Positions 1 through 6,831 are shown, numbered from the stretch's first letter. The stretch is 7,980 bases of DNA from an uncultured Bacteroidota bacterium (GCA_937899145.1 CALBPW010000117.1:1-7980); one strand, 5' to 3'. Notes: generated by a model not told the origin, from the letters alone. Numbers and translations are program-made.

Positions 1-1
1 T

Positions 2-1087
2 CAAGATAAAGCCAATACTCCAAATTTTGATTCTATTGAACATAATGGAGTGCGATCCGCAGGTTTTAAACCCGTATTTCCGACACTTACATTTGTCAAC
101 CATTACACAATGGCAACGGGTTTGTATGCCGAAAATCATGGTTTGGTGGCAAATAGTTTTTGGGACAAACCGTCGCGCAAATTTTACAATATGCACGATA
201 AAACAACTACGTCAGATAACTATTTTTATCAAGGCGAGCCAATTTGGGTAACCGCCGAATCGCAGCGAATTAAAACAGCGGCATACTCATGGATTGGTGC
301 GGATGTCGAAATCAAAGGCTATCGGCCATCGCGTTGGGCGGCTTACGATGCCGAAGTGCCTTACAAAACACGCATCGACAGTGTGATAAGCTGGCTAAAT
401 GCGCCTTATAACAAACGCCCTCATTTAGCAATGTGTTATATAGAAGAAGTTGATAATGTGGGACATAGTAAAGGACCTGATGCGCCAGAGATACTCAACT
501 CAATTCAATTAGCCGACAGTTTGATTGGATATTTTATGCAGAAACTTAACTCGTTGAGTTTCAGCGATTCCATCAATTTTATAATTGTTTCAGACCATGG
601 TATGACTGCAATTTCTGAAGCTCAATCAATTGATATTGAACCATATATAAAATCAGATTGGATTGATACGGTGGCTTATTCGCCGGCTATCTCATTGATT
701 TATTGCAATAAAAATTGTGAGGATTCAGTAGTTTCCGCATTTAAAAATGTTGAAGGCGTGTCGGTTATGAAACGTGCAAAGGTTGACTCCATTTATCATT
801 ATTCTGCCAACAAGCGCATTGGCGATGTTGTAGTTTTAGCCGATAGCGCACGATGCTTGAAATACAAAAATACACGCCCGTTGCCCTGTGGAATGCATGG
901 TTTCGACAATCGCAATCCGCTTATGAATGGTGTTTTTTACGCCATTGGTCCCGATTTTAAGAAAGGATATTCAGCGCCGCAACTTGACAATATTGATTTG
1001 TACGAACTTCTTTGCAAATTGCTGAAAATTTCGCCGGCACATAACAATGGCGATATTGAACGTATTGTCGGAGTCCTTATAAATTAG
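2..1087 (+). CDS. ENPP-type nucleotide pyrophosphatase/phosphodiesterase (alkaline phosphatase superfamily), 5' truncated by window edge
   Basis: The frame is open from base 2, so the gene starts outside the window; the GTG at 50 is an internal Val codon. The visible 361 residues read as an ectonucleotide pyrophosphatase/phosphodiesterase, a two-metal enzyme that hydrolyses phosphodiester or pyrophosphate bonds, normally in the periplasm or outside the cell. Numbering from the codon at 2-4, the motif PTLTFVNHY carries the expected Thr nucleophile (T30). Metal ligands follow in family order: D151 and H155 in EEVDNVGH, D198 and H199 in SDHGM, and H299 in GMHGFDN. Only the first Asp ligand and the signal peptide, roughly 50 residues, are missing with the N-terminus. 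The stop is TAG at 1085-1087. The gene converges on the glycosyltransferase gene. The exact substrate (nucleotide, phospholipid head group or other diester) cannot be read from the sequence. The family call is secure. Confidence 0.93.
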   Translation, partial: QDKANTPNFDSIEHNGVRSAGFKPVFPTLTFVNHYTMATGLYAENHGLVANSFWDKPSRKFYNMHDKTTTSDNYFYQGEPIWVTAESQRIKTAAYSWIGADVEIKGYRPSRWAAYDAEVPYKTRIDSVISWLNAPYNKRPHLAMCYIEEVDNVGHSKGPDAPEILNSIQLADSLIGYFMQKLNSLSFSDSINFIIVSDHGMTAISEAQSIDIEPYIKSDWIDTVAYSPAISLIYCNKNCEDSVVSAFKNVEGVSVMKRAKVDSIYHYSANKRIGDVVVLADSARCLKYKNTRPLPCGMHGFDNRNPLMNGVFYAIGPDFKKGYSAPQLDNIDLYELLCKLLKISPAHNNGDIERIVGVLIN

Positions 1088-1107
1088 AAATTTATTGTAA
1101 AAAAATT

Positions 1108-1130
1108 AGCGCCCTTCAGTGAAGGACGCT
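1108..1130 (-). terminator. Hairpin between convergent genes, best as a minus-strand terminator
   Basis: AGCGCCCTTC (1108-1117) and GAAGGACGCT (1121-1130) form a 10-position stem with one C/A mismatch and a three-base loop. Read on the minus strand, the stem is followed two bases later by a run of seven T, as in an intrinsic terminator. On the plus strand there is no T run. It lies 21 bases after the ENPP stop and about 275 bases beyond the glycosyltransferase stop, so it may limit transcription from both sides. Confidence 0.6.
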
Positions 1131-1405
1131 ATGAAAAAACTAATGAAAAACTAATGAGAAACTTCAAAAACAATTTGTTCTATTTGGCGATAACAAGCAT
1201 TTTGTTGTTAATATTCATTAGCCGTCTAAAACATTGCTAAATAATACTTTTTCTTTATATTTTTCAAAAAGTTTATCTGTCAAATTGTCGTATAGATGTG
1301 TCAAAAGGTAGAAAAATGATTAATTTATATTCATCAGATGCTATAATCTGTTTAAACTGTATTTTCTAAGGCTATTGCGCAAGTTATGCGGTGGAAGATG
1401 TCGTT
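1131..1405. other. Convergent intergenic stretch without a supported gene
   Basis: These 275 AT-rich bases separate the convergent ENPP and glycosyltransferase genes. They begin with three near-identical units starting ATGA (at 1131, 1143 and 1154; spacing 12 then 11 bases) and contain one short ORF (1154-1240). I see no tRNA, no known RNA fold and no match to the Bacteroidota promoter pattern on either strand. Confidence 0.5.
1154..1240 (+). CDS. Doubtful 28-residue ORF with a single hydrophobic segment
   Basis: ATG at 1154 to TAA at 1238-1240 encodes 28 residues. A short basic/polar start (MRNFKNN) is followed by about 15 hydrophobic residues (LFYLAITSILLLIFI) and a basic tail (SRLKHC). 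This layout would suit a one-pass membrane peptide or the remnant of a signal peptide. The ATG is the third of three repeated ATGA units. I see no promoter, and the ORF lies just beyond the hairpin that probably ends transcription here. A chance ORF in AT-rich DNA is the likelier explanation; it is listed only because of its membrane-peptide pattern. Confidence 0.12.
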   Translation: MRNFKNNLFYLAITSILLLIFISRLKHC

Positions 1406-2947
1406 TTATTCCGTTTTCCGTTTGTAAATCTTCAATTTTCCGTTGTTGTCAATACATTTTAACTGCTCAATAGCCATGTTCAAATCTTTGTTATTGCTAT
1501 CAATAATACTATTTTCGATAACAACGTAATCAAAATCAAATTGCATCACCTTGTCTAACAGCCATTTGTCAGTCCACATAGCAGCGTAGCCTTTTCGTTG
1601 CATTTTGATGAATGGCGAATTTTGAGGATAGGCGCCAAGTGTGAGTATTTTAGCATTTCGGCTTATGTTTAGGCTATCAAGCCATTTATCTGAACCTTCG
1701 TAATTTATGTTACATTGTAGTGCGCGGTCGTTAGCGTCAATTCGGCGGCGATTATCGAGCTTTGCTGCATTGAACATTATGATTAGTAATAAGATAGATA
1801 TTACTAATGGCAGAATTTTCCAATAATTTTTTAATTCAGGCAATTGTTTTAATGTTAAAATGAATATCAATAATATTGGTGCAAAAAAACTATCAAGAAA
1901 ATAGTAATCGTGGTCGTGGTATTGTAGGAACATTGCCATAAAAAATAGGAGAGTGCCAAATGAATAAATTATAGCCAACCAAACTAACGAATTTGAATGT
2001 ATCTTCTTGTGTTTCAGTATTGAATACGCTATGGCAGCAATTATTGAAGCTGCAACAAGCCAATGTTGTATTTTTGAGAAGTATCGGAATTTCCAGTTCC
2101 AGTTCATAATGTCGAACACACTATCTATTTGTTCCTTGTTTTCGGCCGGGCGCAAATTGTTGAGAAATAGCGAGCCATTTTCAGCCCTTAATTGTGCATT
2201 CCACCACATATACCCGCCTATTGCAATTGCTGACAGTATAATTGGAATAACTTGTATTTTGTTGAATTTCTTATCTTTATTGAATATCAGCTGAAATATT
2301 TCGAAACAGCAAACAGCTGCCAACGGAACGGCTTGCGATGTGCGTATGAGTGTTGCAAGTGTAAGTGCTGCTATTGCTATATGCCAGTATTTCAATTTAT
2401 TACCTTGGTAATAAACTACGTAAGCCCAAAGTCCGATAAATACAAAGGCAAGTGCGGGCGCCGATGGCAAAAATCCATCGAAATAGTAAGTGTACAAAGG
2501 TGATGTTATGGCGAGGCAAACTACTAATGTCGATTTTAAAACATTGTTGGTCAGTCGTTTGCATACTAAGAAAAGAAACCATAAACCGATAAAACTTACA
2601 ATAAATGTCCAGCAGCGGAAAACCCAAGGAGCTTGCGTGCCAAGTAGTTTCATTATTATGGCAACAATGTATGTGTGAATCGGAAAATCGACTGATGTTA
2701 TGGTTGTGCCGTCATCGCCTTGCCAATAACTCGGATATTGCTTGTTGTAAATTAGTGTTTCGGGGTGCAAAAAATCAAATCCATTATTTTGAAAACCAAT
2801 TGATAATGAATACCAATCGGTTTGTGCCCAAGCGTGGGTAAAGGCAGGAAAATGGTTGATTGTTGGTAGTGCGGATACTATTGCAACTATTGCAATAATT
2901 AGAATGGCTATTGCGTATTCGACTATTCTATTCTTTTGTGCATTCAT
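1406..2947 (-). CDS. GT-C fold membrane glycosyltransferase (GT39/ArnT/PMT-like)
   Basis: This 513-residue integral membrane protein starts at the ATG at 2947. It has one N-terminal membrane helix (about residues 8-28), a large first external loop, about nine further hydrophobic helices (between about 90 and 393), and a soluble C-terminal domain of about 120 residues (394-513). The first loop contains HAWAQTDWYSLSIGF with an acidic residue (D44), followed by NNGFDFLHPE. That is the pattern of lipid-phosphate-sugar-dependent GT-C enzymes, in which an Asp in the first loop is catalytic. A second acidic loop motif, YHDHDYY (343-349), precedes a late helix. It probably transfers a sugar from a polyprenyl-phosphate donor to a glycan, lipid or protein outside the inner membrane; donor and acceptor are unknown. 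It lies 92 bases downstream of the RNase gene on the same strand with no clear promoter, so co-transcription is possible. No polysaccharide cluster is visible around it. Confidence 0.82.
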   Translation of the reverse strand: MNAQKNRIVEYAIAILIIAIVAIVSALPTINHFPAFTHAWAQTDWYSLSIGFQNNGFDFLHPETLIYNKQYPSYWQGDDGTTITSVDFPIHTYIVAIIMKLLGTQAPWVFRCWTFIVSFIGLWFLFLVCKRLTNNVLKSTLVVCLAITSPLYTYYFDGFLPSAPALAFVFIGLWAYVVYYQGNKLKYWHIAIAALTLATLIRTSQAVPLAAVCCFEIFQLIFNKDKKFNKIQVIPIILSAIAIGGYMWWNAQLRAENGSLFLNNLRPAENKEQIDSVFDIMNWNWKFRYFSKIQHWLVAASIIAAIAYSILKHKKIHSNSLVWLAIIYSFGTLLFFMAMFLQYHDHDYYFLDSFFAPILLIFILTLKQLPELKNYWKILPLVISILLLIIMFNAAKLDNRRRIDANDRALQCNINYEGSDKWLDSLNISRNAKILTLGAYPQNSPFIKMQRKGYAAMWTDKWLLDKVMQFDFDYVVIENSIIDSNNKDLNMAIEQLKCIDNNGKLKIYKRKTE

Positions 2948-2983
2948 AGTATCTGGAAATTAGAACAGATTCTATTTCATCGG

Positions 2984-3008
2984 CAGTGTTACAATGTTCG
3001 TAATACTG
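2984..3008. repeat. Small inverted repeat between RNase and glycosyltransferase genes
   Basis: CAGTGTTAC (2984-2992) and GTAATACTG (3000-3008) can pair over nine positions around a seven-base loop. One pair is G-U if the plus strand is transcribed, and A-C (a mismatch) on the minus strand, which is the coding strand here. No T run follows on the minus side, so it does not look like a normal terminator for the RNase gene. It may be a processing site or chance. Confidence 0.25.
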
Positions 3009-3039
3009 TCTTTTACCCTTTGTGGTCAGCATTTGATTC

Positions 3040-4587
3040 TTACAGATAAATCTTCTCGTTGTTCTTATCAAGGAATGCGTACTCCAAAAATGCGTGTGAA
3101 TTGGCTGCTTTCACTTTCAGCCGATGCAGGTATTTAAATTTCCAGCGGCGTTTTATCGAGAAGATGCCTTTGTTGAGGTATGCGGCAATAAAGGGGTGGA
3201 CAGCCAATGTTATTGGTTTGTTTTTGTATTTTAGCATTCCCCAACGGATTATATTTTCTAACTCGTCAATGATGAGCAGGGTGGGAGTAACCTCGCCCGA
3301 GCCGTTGCACGATGGGCATTTTTCAAGTGTGCTTACGGTTGTTTCGGGGCGTACGCGCTGGCGTGTTATTTGGATTAGGCAGAATTTGCTGAGTGGCAGA
3401 ACGTGATGGCGCGCGCGGTCAGTTTGCATGCACTCTTTCATATACTCATACAACTTTTGTTTGTTTTCGGCTGTATGCATATCAATAAAGTCGATAACGA
3501 TTATGCCGCCCATATCGCGCAGACGAAGTTGGCGTGCGATTTCGGCGGCTGCAATCATATTCACATCAATGGCATTTTCTTCTTGATTGGAGCTGTTTTG
3601 TGTGCGGTTGCCTGAGTTTACATCTATAACATGCAGAGCCTCAGTACGTTCTATAACCAAATATGCGCCTTTTTGCAGAGCTACTGTTTTGCCAAATAGC
3701 GATTTTATTTGTTTTTCAAGACCGAAATGTTCAAAAATGGGTTGTGCGTCGTCGTAAAGTTTTACGATTTTCTCGCGGTCGGGTGCAATATCGCGAATAT
3801 ATTGTTTTGTTTCTTCAAATAGTTTTTCGTCGTTTATATAGATATTGTTAAATTCAGGGTTAAACATATCGCGCAGCATGGCAGTTGTGCGGTCAAGCTC
3901 GCTGATTAGTAACTTAGGAGCCTGATTTTTAATGTTTTGAAATGCTTGTTGCCATTTGTCAAGCAGCCCGCGCAGTTCGGCGTCAAGGTCTGAAACGTTG
4001 CTGTTTTCGGCAACTGTGCGTACAATTACTCCAAAGTTTTTTGGCCGTATGCTTTGTACAATGCTGCGCAGGCGCTCACGTTCAGCGCGCGATTGTATTT
4101 TTTGCGATACTGATACTTTGTCGGAGAATGGGATTAGTACAATGTTTCGCCCTGCAATTGATAGTTCTGATGTCAGGCGTGGACCTTTTGTCGATATTGG
4201 CTCTTTTGCTATTTGCACCAGTATTGGTTGCCCATCGTGCAGCACCTGGTTTATTTTTCCGTGTTTGTCGATGTCTTCTTCCATATCGAAATTGCTTATG
4301 GAAGTGACAGGGCTTTTATGTTCAATATTGTTAAACAGGAACTTGTTTATTGAGCGAAATTGCGGGCCAAGGTCGAGATAATGCAGGAAAGCGTCTTTTT
4401 CGTACCCGACATCGACAAATGCGGCGTTAAGCCCGGGCATGATTTTTTTTACTTTTCCTAAATATATGTCACCAACAGAGAAGTTTGTGTTGTTTTTGTC
4501 TCTGTTAAGTTCTACCAAAACCTTGTCTTCAACAAGTGCTATTACAACTTCTTGTGGAGTCGCGTTTATTATCAGTTCCTTGTTCAC
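3040..4587 (-). CDS. rng: Ribonuclease E/G family endoribonuclease
   Basis: This 515-residue protein is close to the usual length of the short RNase G-type enzymes and lacks the long degradosome scaffold of E. coli RNase E. It cleaves single-stranded AU-rich RNA in mRNA decay and rRNA maturation. An N-terminal S1 RNA-binding domain begins around residue 36 (VGDIYLGKV, then PGLNAAFVDVG) and carries an acidic/polar insertion around 72-115. GPRLTSELSIAGR follows. GVIVRT includes R190 and T191, matching the 5'-monophosphate sensor of RNase E. The catalytic Asp pair is present: D322 in HVIDVNSG and D366 in GGIIVIDFIDM. The zinc-link CPSC (C424, C427) that joins subunits is intact. Start is the ATG at 4587; there is no Shine-Dalgarno-like leader. 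It lies downstream of the HU unit but behind that unit's terminator, so it probably has its own promoter. The family is certain; rng rather than rne is chosen because of length. Confidence 0.96.
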   Translation of the reverse strand: MNKELIINATPQEVVIALVEDKVLVELNRDKNNTNFSVGDIYLGKVKKIMPGLNAAFVDVGYEKDAFLHYLDLGPQFRSINKFLFNNIEHKSPVTSISNFDMEEDIDKHGKINQVLHDGQPILVQIAKEPISTKGPRLTSELSIAGRNIVLIPFSDKVSVSQKIQSRAERERLRSIVQSIRPKNFGVIVRTVAENSNVSDLDAELRGLLDKWQQAFQNIKNQAPKLLISELDRTTAMLRDMFNPEFNNIYINDEKLFEETKQYIRDIAPDREKIVKLYDDAQPIFEHFGLEKQIKSLFGKTVALQKGAYLVIERTEALHVIDVNSGNRTQNSSNQEENAIDVNMIAAAEIARQLRLRDMGGIIVIDFIDMHTAENKQKLYEYMKECMQTDRARHHVLPLSKFCLIQITRQRVRPETTVSTLEKCPSCNGSGEVTPTLLIIDELENIIRWGMLKYKNKPITLAVHPFIAAYLNKGIFSIKRRWKFKYLHRLKVKAANSHAFLEYAFLDKNNEKIYL

Positions 4588-4605
4588 GTTGCGTATGTTT
4601 TAGCG

Positions 4606-4638
4606 CAAATTAATGATTAGCTTGATGTTATTGTTAAA
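4606..4638 (-). promoter_or_regulatory. Candidate Bacteroidota-type promoter for the RNase gene
   Basis: On the minus strand TTTA (4638-4635) and TTAATTTG (4613-4606) are separated by 21 bases. These match the Bacteroidota pattern TTTG / 19-21 / TAnnTTTG at three of four and five of six fixed positions. The start codon would lie about 13 bases past the predicted transcript start, so the leader would be short. A promoter in this gap is expected because a terminator lies just upstream. Confidence 0.3.
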
Positions 4639-4740
4639 TTCGATTTTCATTTTATATAATTTATAAATGTTGTAAAATGTTATCGAACAAAAATTTAGAA
4701 AACATCAGCAATTGAGTATTGGATATAAATCCCCATAAAA

Positions 4741-4780
4741 AACAATAAACCTTAAGAGGTTTCTCAGAAGGTTTATTGTT
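4741..4780 (-). terminator. Strong intrinsic terminator of the HU / small basic protein unit
   Basis: AACAATAAACCTT (4741-4753) and AAGGTTTATTGTT (4768-4780) are perfect 13-base inverted arms. Inside them GAG (4756-4758) and CTC (4763-4765) can add a small tip hairpin with a GTTT loop. On the minus strand the stem runs directly into a T-rich tail, so it is a terminator for leftward transcription. It lies 18 bases after the stop of the 29-residue gene. Confidence 0.88.
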
Positions 4781-4798
4781 AGTTTCATCTAAAGGAAG

Positions 4799-4888
4799 TT
4801 ATTTCTTCTTATGACGATTCTTACGAAGGCGTTTCTTACGCTTGTGCGTAGCCATTTTGTGCCTTTTATGTTTCTTACCGTTTGGCAT
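4799..4888 (-). CDS. 29-residue extremely basic protein, probably ribosome-associated
   Basis: ATG at 4888 to TAA at 4801-4799 encodes 29 residues beginning MPNGKKHKRHKMATHKRKKR and ending in a lysine run. Of these, 16 are Lys or Arg and four are His, and there is no hydrophobic core. Such composition is typical of small ribosomal proteins that thread into rRNA (compare bL34, bL36 and THX), but it is not one of those by sequence. As far as I recall, near-identical small proteins occur across Bacteroidota, often annotated hypothetical. The Flavobacterium johnsoniae ribosome structure revealed a new protein named bL38; whether this gene encodes it I cannot confirm. It starts 19 bases after the HU stop, shares the HU promoter and ends just before a strong terminator, so it is probably co-expressed with HU. 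Translation is well supported by context; the ribosomal role is inference. Confidence 0.8.
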   Translation of the reverse strand: MPNGKKHKRHKMATHKRKKRLRKNRHKKK

Positions 4889-4907
4889 AATCGTTATTAT
4901 TTAAGGT

Positions 4908-5192
4908 TTATTTTACGTTTGTTTTTACACTTGTAAGGAATGACTTAGCTGGTTTGAACGATGGAATAAAGTGCTCCGGTATAACCACTGTGGTATTTTT
5001 TGAAATGTCGCGAGCGGTCTTTTTTGCTCTTTTTTTCAGTGCAAAGCTACCAAAACCTCTTAGGTAAACGTTGCCACCATTTTCCAATGTTGTTCTAACG
5101 ATTTCCATTAACGATTCAACAGTTTTTTGCGCTGTTACTTTCTCAATTCCTGTGTTTTTTGAGATTTCGTTTACGATATCTGCTTTTGTCAT
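4908..5192 (-). CDS. HU-family histone-like DNA-binding protein
   Basis: This 94-residue protein matches the normal HU/IHF length. It dimerises and bends or compacts DNA in the nucleoid. The N-terminal helices (about 3-38) are followed by GGNVYLRGFGSF (39-50), the family signature that opens the beta sheet. The DNA-contacting arm is about 53-74, and the C-terminal helix follows SFKPAKSF. At the arm tip the canonical Arg-Asn-Pro (61-63) reads Arg-Asp-Ile: the Pro that intercalates into DNA in HU/IHF is absent, and Asn62 is Asp. The Ile is, to my knowledge, common in Bacteroidota HU; the Asp is less expected. Start is the ATG at 5192 with an AT-rich leader. It leads a two-gene unit with the 29-residue basic gene. 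Which HU paralogue this is cannot be decided here. Confidence 0.95.
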   Translation of the reverse strand: MTKADIVNEISKNTGIEKVTAQKTVESLMEIVRTTLENGGNVYLRGFGSFALKKRAKKTARDISKNTTVVIPEHFIPSFKPAKSFLTSVKTNVK

Positions 5193-5240
5193 TGCTAAAA
5201 TCTTTTATAATCAATAAATTAATGTGTTCAAAAGTGTTTG

Positions 5241-5275
5241 CAAATATATGCTAATATTCAGAATGACGAAACAAA
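5241..5275 (-). promoter_or_regulatory. Candidate promoter of the HU gene
   Basis: On the minus strand TATATTTG (5248-5241) exactly fits the Bacteroidota -7 pattern TAnnTTTG. A TTTG lies at 5275-5272 with a 23-base spacer, slightly long; TTTC at 5271-5268 gives an ideal 19. The predicted transcript would start near 5236, leaving a leader of about 43 bases before the HU ATG. Confidence 0.5.
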
Positions 5276-5310
5276 AAACGATTTTTTTTATTCATTTTTT
5301 GTCGTTTTTT
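5273..5310. repeat. AT-rich inverted repeat beyond the PurF-like gene
   Basis: AAAAAACGA (5273-5281) and TCGTTTTTT (5302-5310) are perfect nine-base arms around a 20-base A/T-only-like loop with its own A and T runs. It lies 79 bases past the PurF-like stop and overlaps the -33 region of the HU promoter. It may act as a weak terminator for leftward transcription, as an A-tract upstream element for the HU promoter, or both. The pairing is mostly A-T, so hairpin strength is doubtful. Confidence 0.35.
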
Positions 5311-5388
5311 ATAAATGTTTGAAAATCTGACTGATAAGTATTGGTTACACTAACTTATTAACTTGAAACTTCTGATTTTTAAATGTCA

Positions 5389-6801
5389 TCATCCTCTGCT
5401 TGAGCCGTCCCAGCAATGTGTGCAAAGTTTTTCTTTTGGCAGGCCGATGGCTTCAACAAGGTCTTCAAGGCGTTGGAATTTGAGGGTTGTGAGGTTCATA
5501 TCTTTTCGCATCTGCTCAACCATATTTTTGTATTCCTCTGAATCGGGGTCGGCATATTTTGAAAAATCGACATCTTCTTTGCCTTCAAGTTTGACAATGG
5601 CTTTGCGTGTTGCGAGTTCGAGCGATGAGCGCGAGCGGCTGAAGTTCAGATACTCGCAAGGGTAGATAAGCGGTGGGCATGCTATGCGCATGTGCACTTC
5701 TTTTATGCCAGCTTCAACAAGGTCTTTTACATTGTCTTTTAGCTGTGTTCCACGCACAATTGAGTCGTCGAGGAAGATTCCTTTTTTGCCATTGATAACT
5801 GAACCGTTTGGTATAAGTTTCATTTTTGCAACAAGTTCGCGTTGTTTCTGATTCTGAGGCATAAAGCTGCGCGGCCAAGTTGGTGTGTACTTTGCGTATG
5901 GGCGCATTAATGGAATGCCTGTTGCTCCGCTGTAGCCCATGGCGTGTCCAACACCGGAGTCGGGAATGCCGGCAACAAAATCGGCGTCGCGGAGTTCAGG
6001 GTCGTGTTCGGCAAGTTTGCGGCCGCAACGGTAGCGCGATTGGTCAACATTGATGCCTTCATAGCAAGCGGGTGGGTAGCCGTAATAAACCCAAAGGAAC
6101 GAGCATATCTGCATTTCTTTTTCGGCTTCGCGCATAACGGAGTAGCCGTTGTTGCGGATTGATACAATTTCGCCCGGTCCGATATATTTTTCAATTTGGT
6201 AGTCGAGGTTTAGGAACGATGACGATTCAGATGCCGCGCAGTAGGCTCCATCTTTTTTGCCTATTATAATAGGTGTGCGGCCTAAGAAGTCGCGGGCGGC
6301 AATTATTTCGTCTTTGTTCAGTATCAGTATTGAGCATGAACCTTTTATGCTGTTGTACACATTTTCAATACCCTCTTTAAAACTTTGTTTTTCGCATATC
6401 AGCATCGATATTAATTCGGTTGGATTGATGCCGCCTTGGCTTGTTTCGGCAAAGGTTTTTCCTTCGCGCAAAAAGCGGTCGGCAAGTTCATCAACGTTGT
6501 TGATTTTTGATACTGTTGTGATGGCGAACCGGCCTAAATGCGAGAAGATTACCAAGGGTTGAGCTTCGTTGTCGCTTATGCAACCAATACCTGCTTCGCC
6601 TACAAATTTTGATGCGTCTTCTTCAAATTTTGTGCGGAAATAGCTGTTTTCAAGACTGTGGATAGCGCGTTGGTATCCGTTTTTTGTTGAGTAAATCGAC
6701 ATTCCACCGCGTTTGGTTCCGAGGTGCGAATGGTAGTCTGTGCCATAGAAGACATCGTTAACGCAGTCGGTGGTGGTGACTGCTCCAAAAAAACCACTCA
6801 T
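5389..6801 (-). CDS. PurF-like amidophosphoribosyltransferase paralogue with degenerate glutaminase site
   Basis: This 470-residue protein has the PurF two-domain layout: an N-terminal Ntn-type glutaminase-like domain (about 1-225) and a C-terminal phosphoribosyltransferase domain (about 230-470). The PRPP loop is intact (FLDDSIVRGTQ, 343-353), as is AGIPDSGVG (277-285). Four cysteines, C233 (ICSF), C382 (PCEY), C460 and C463 (CTHC), align with the [4Fe-4S] ligands of B. subtilis PurF. The glutaminase site is lost. The N-terminal Cys is replaced by Ser2 (MSGFFGAV). The GHVRY Arg region reads GEAGIGCISD. The HNGN oxyanion motif reads TVSK (96-99). The conserved Asp before TE is Pro127. Canonical PurF makes phosphoribosylamine from PRPP and glutamine in purine synthesis; this protein should not hydrolyse glutamine in the usual way. 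As I recall, Bacteroidota carry a separate longer PurF with the catalytic Cys, so this is probably a conserved paralogue using ammonia, another amine or a partner. It is therefore not named purF. Confidence 0.88.
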   Translation of the reverse strand: MSGFFGAVTTTDCVNDVFYGTDYHSHLGTKRGGMSIYSTKNGYQRAIHSLENSYFRTKFEEDASKFVGEAGIGCISDNEAQPLVIFSHLGRFAITTVSKINNVDELADRFLREGKTFAETSQGGINPTELISMLICEKQSFKEGIENVYNSIKGSCSILILNKDEIIAARDFLGRTPIIIGKKDGAYCAASESSSFLNLDYQIEKYIGPGEIVSIRNNGYSVMREAEKEMQICSFLWVYYGYPPACYEGINVDQSRYRCGRKLAEHDPELRDADFVAGIPDSGVGHAMGYSGATGIPLMRPYAKYTPTWPRSFMPQNQKQRELVAKMKLIPNGSVINGKKGIFLDDSIVRGTQLKDNVKDLVEAGIKEVHMRIACPPLIYPCEYLNFSRSRSSLELATRKAIVKLEGKEDVDFSKYADPDSEEYKNMVEQMRKDMNLTTLKFQRLEDLVEAIGLPKEKLCTHCWDGSSRG

Positions 6802-6823
6802 AGTTTTGTTATTAATTACGCGC

Positions 6824-6831
6824 CAAAAGTA
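6824..6831 (-). promoter_or_regulatory. Candidate -7 element for the PurF-like gene
   Basis: TACTTTTG on the minus strand (6831-6824) fits TAnnTTTG exactly and would start a transcript about 18 bases before the ATG at 6801. No good TTTG is seen 19-21 bases further upstream, so only half of the promoter pattern is met. Confidence 0.35.

Noticed and set aside
2007..2841. Short ORFs within the glycosyltransferase gene on both strands
   Set aside because: Their translations are Cys-rich or irregular and fully covered by the membrane protein frame.
3942..4381. Two overlapping plus-strand ORFs of 121 and 141 codons opposite the RNase gene
   Set aside because: They are antisense to conserved RNase coding sequence, the translations have no family-like motifs, and no promoter is visible.
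5363..6562. Several plus-strand and one other minus-strand ORF within the PurF-like gene
   Set aside because: They are shadows of the strongly conserved PurF-like frame and have low-complexity or unrelated translations.
5389..6801. Calling the PurF-like gene simply purF
   Set aside because: The N-terminal catalytic Cys and the other glutamine-handling residues are missing, so the standard name would claim a reaction the sequence does not support.
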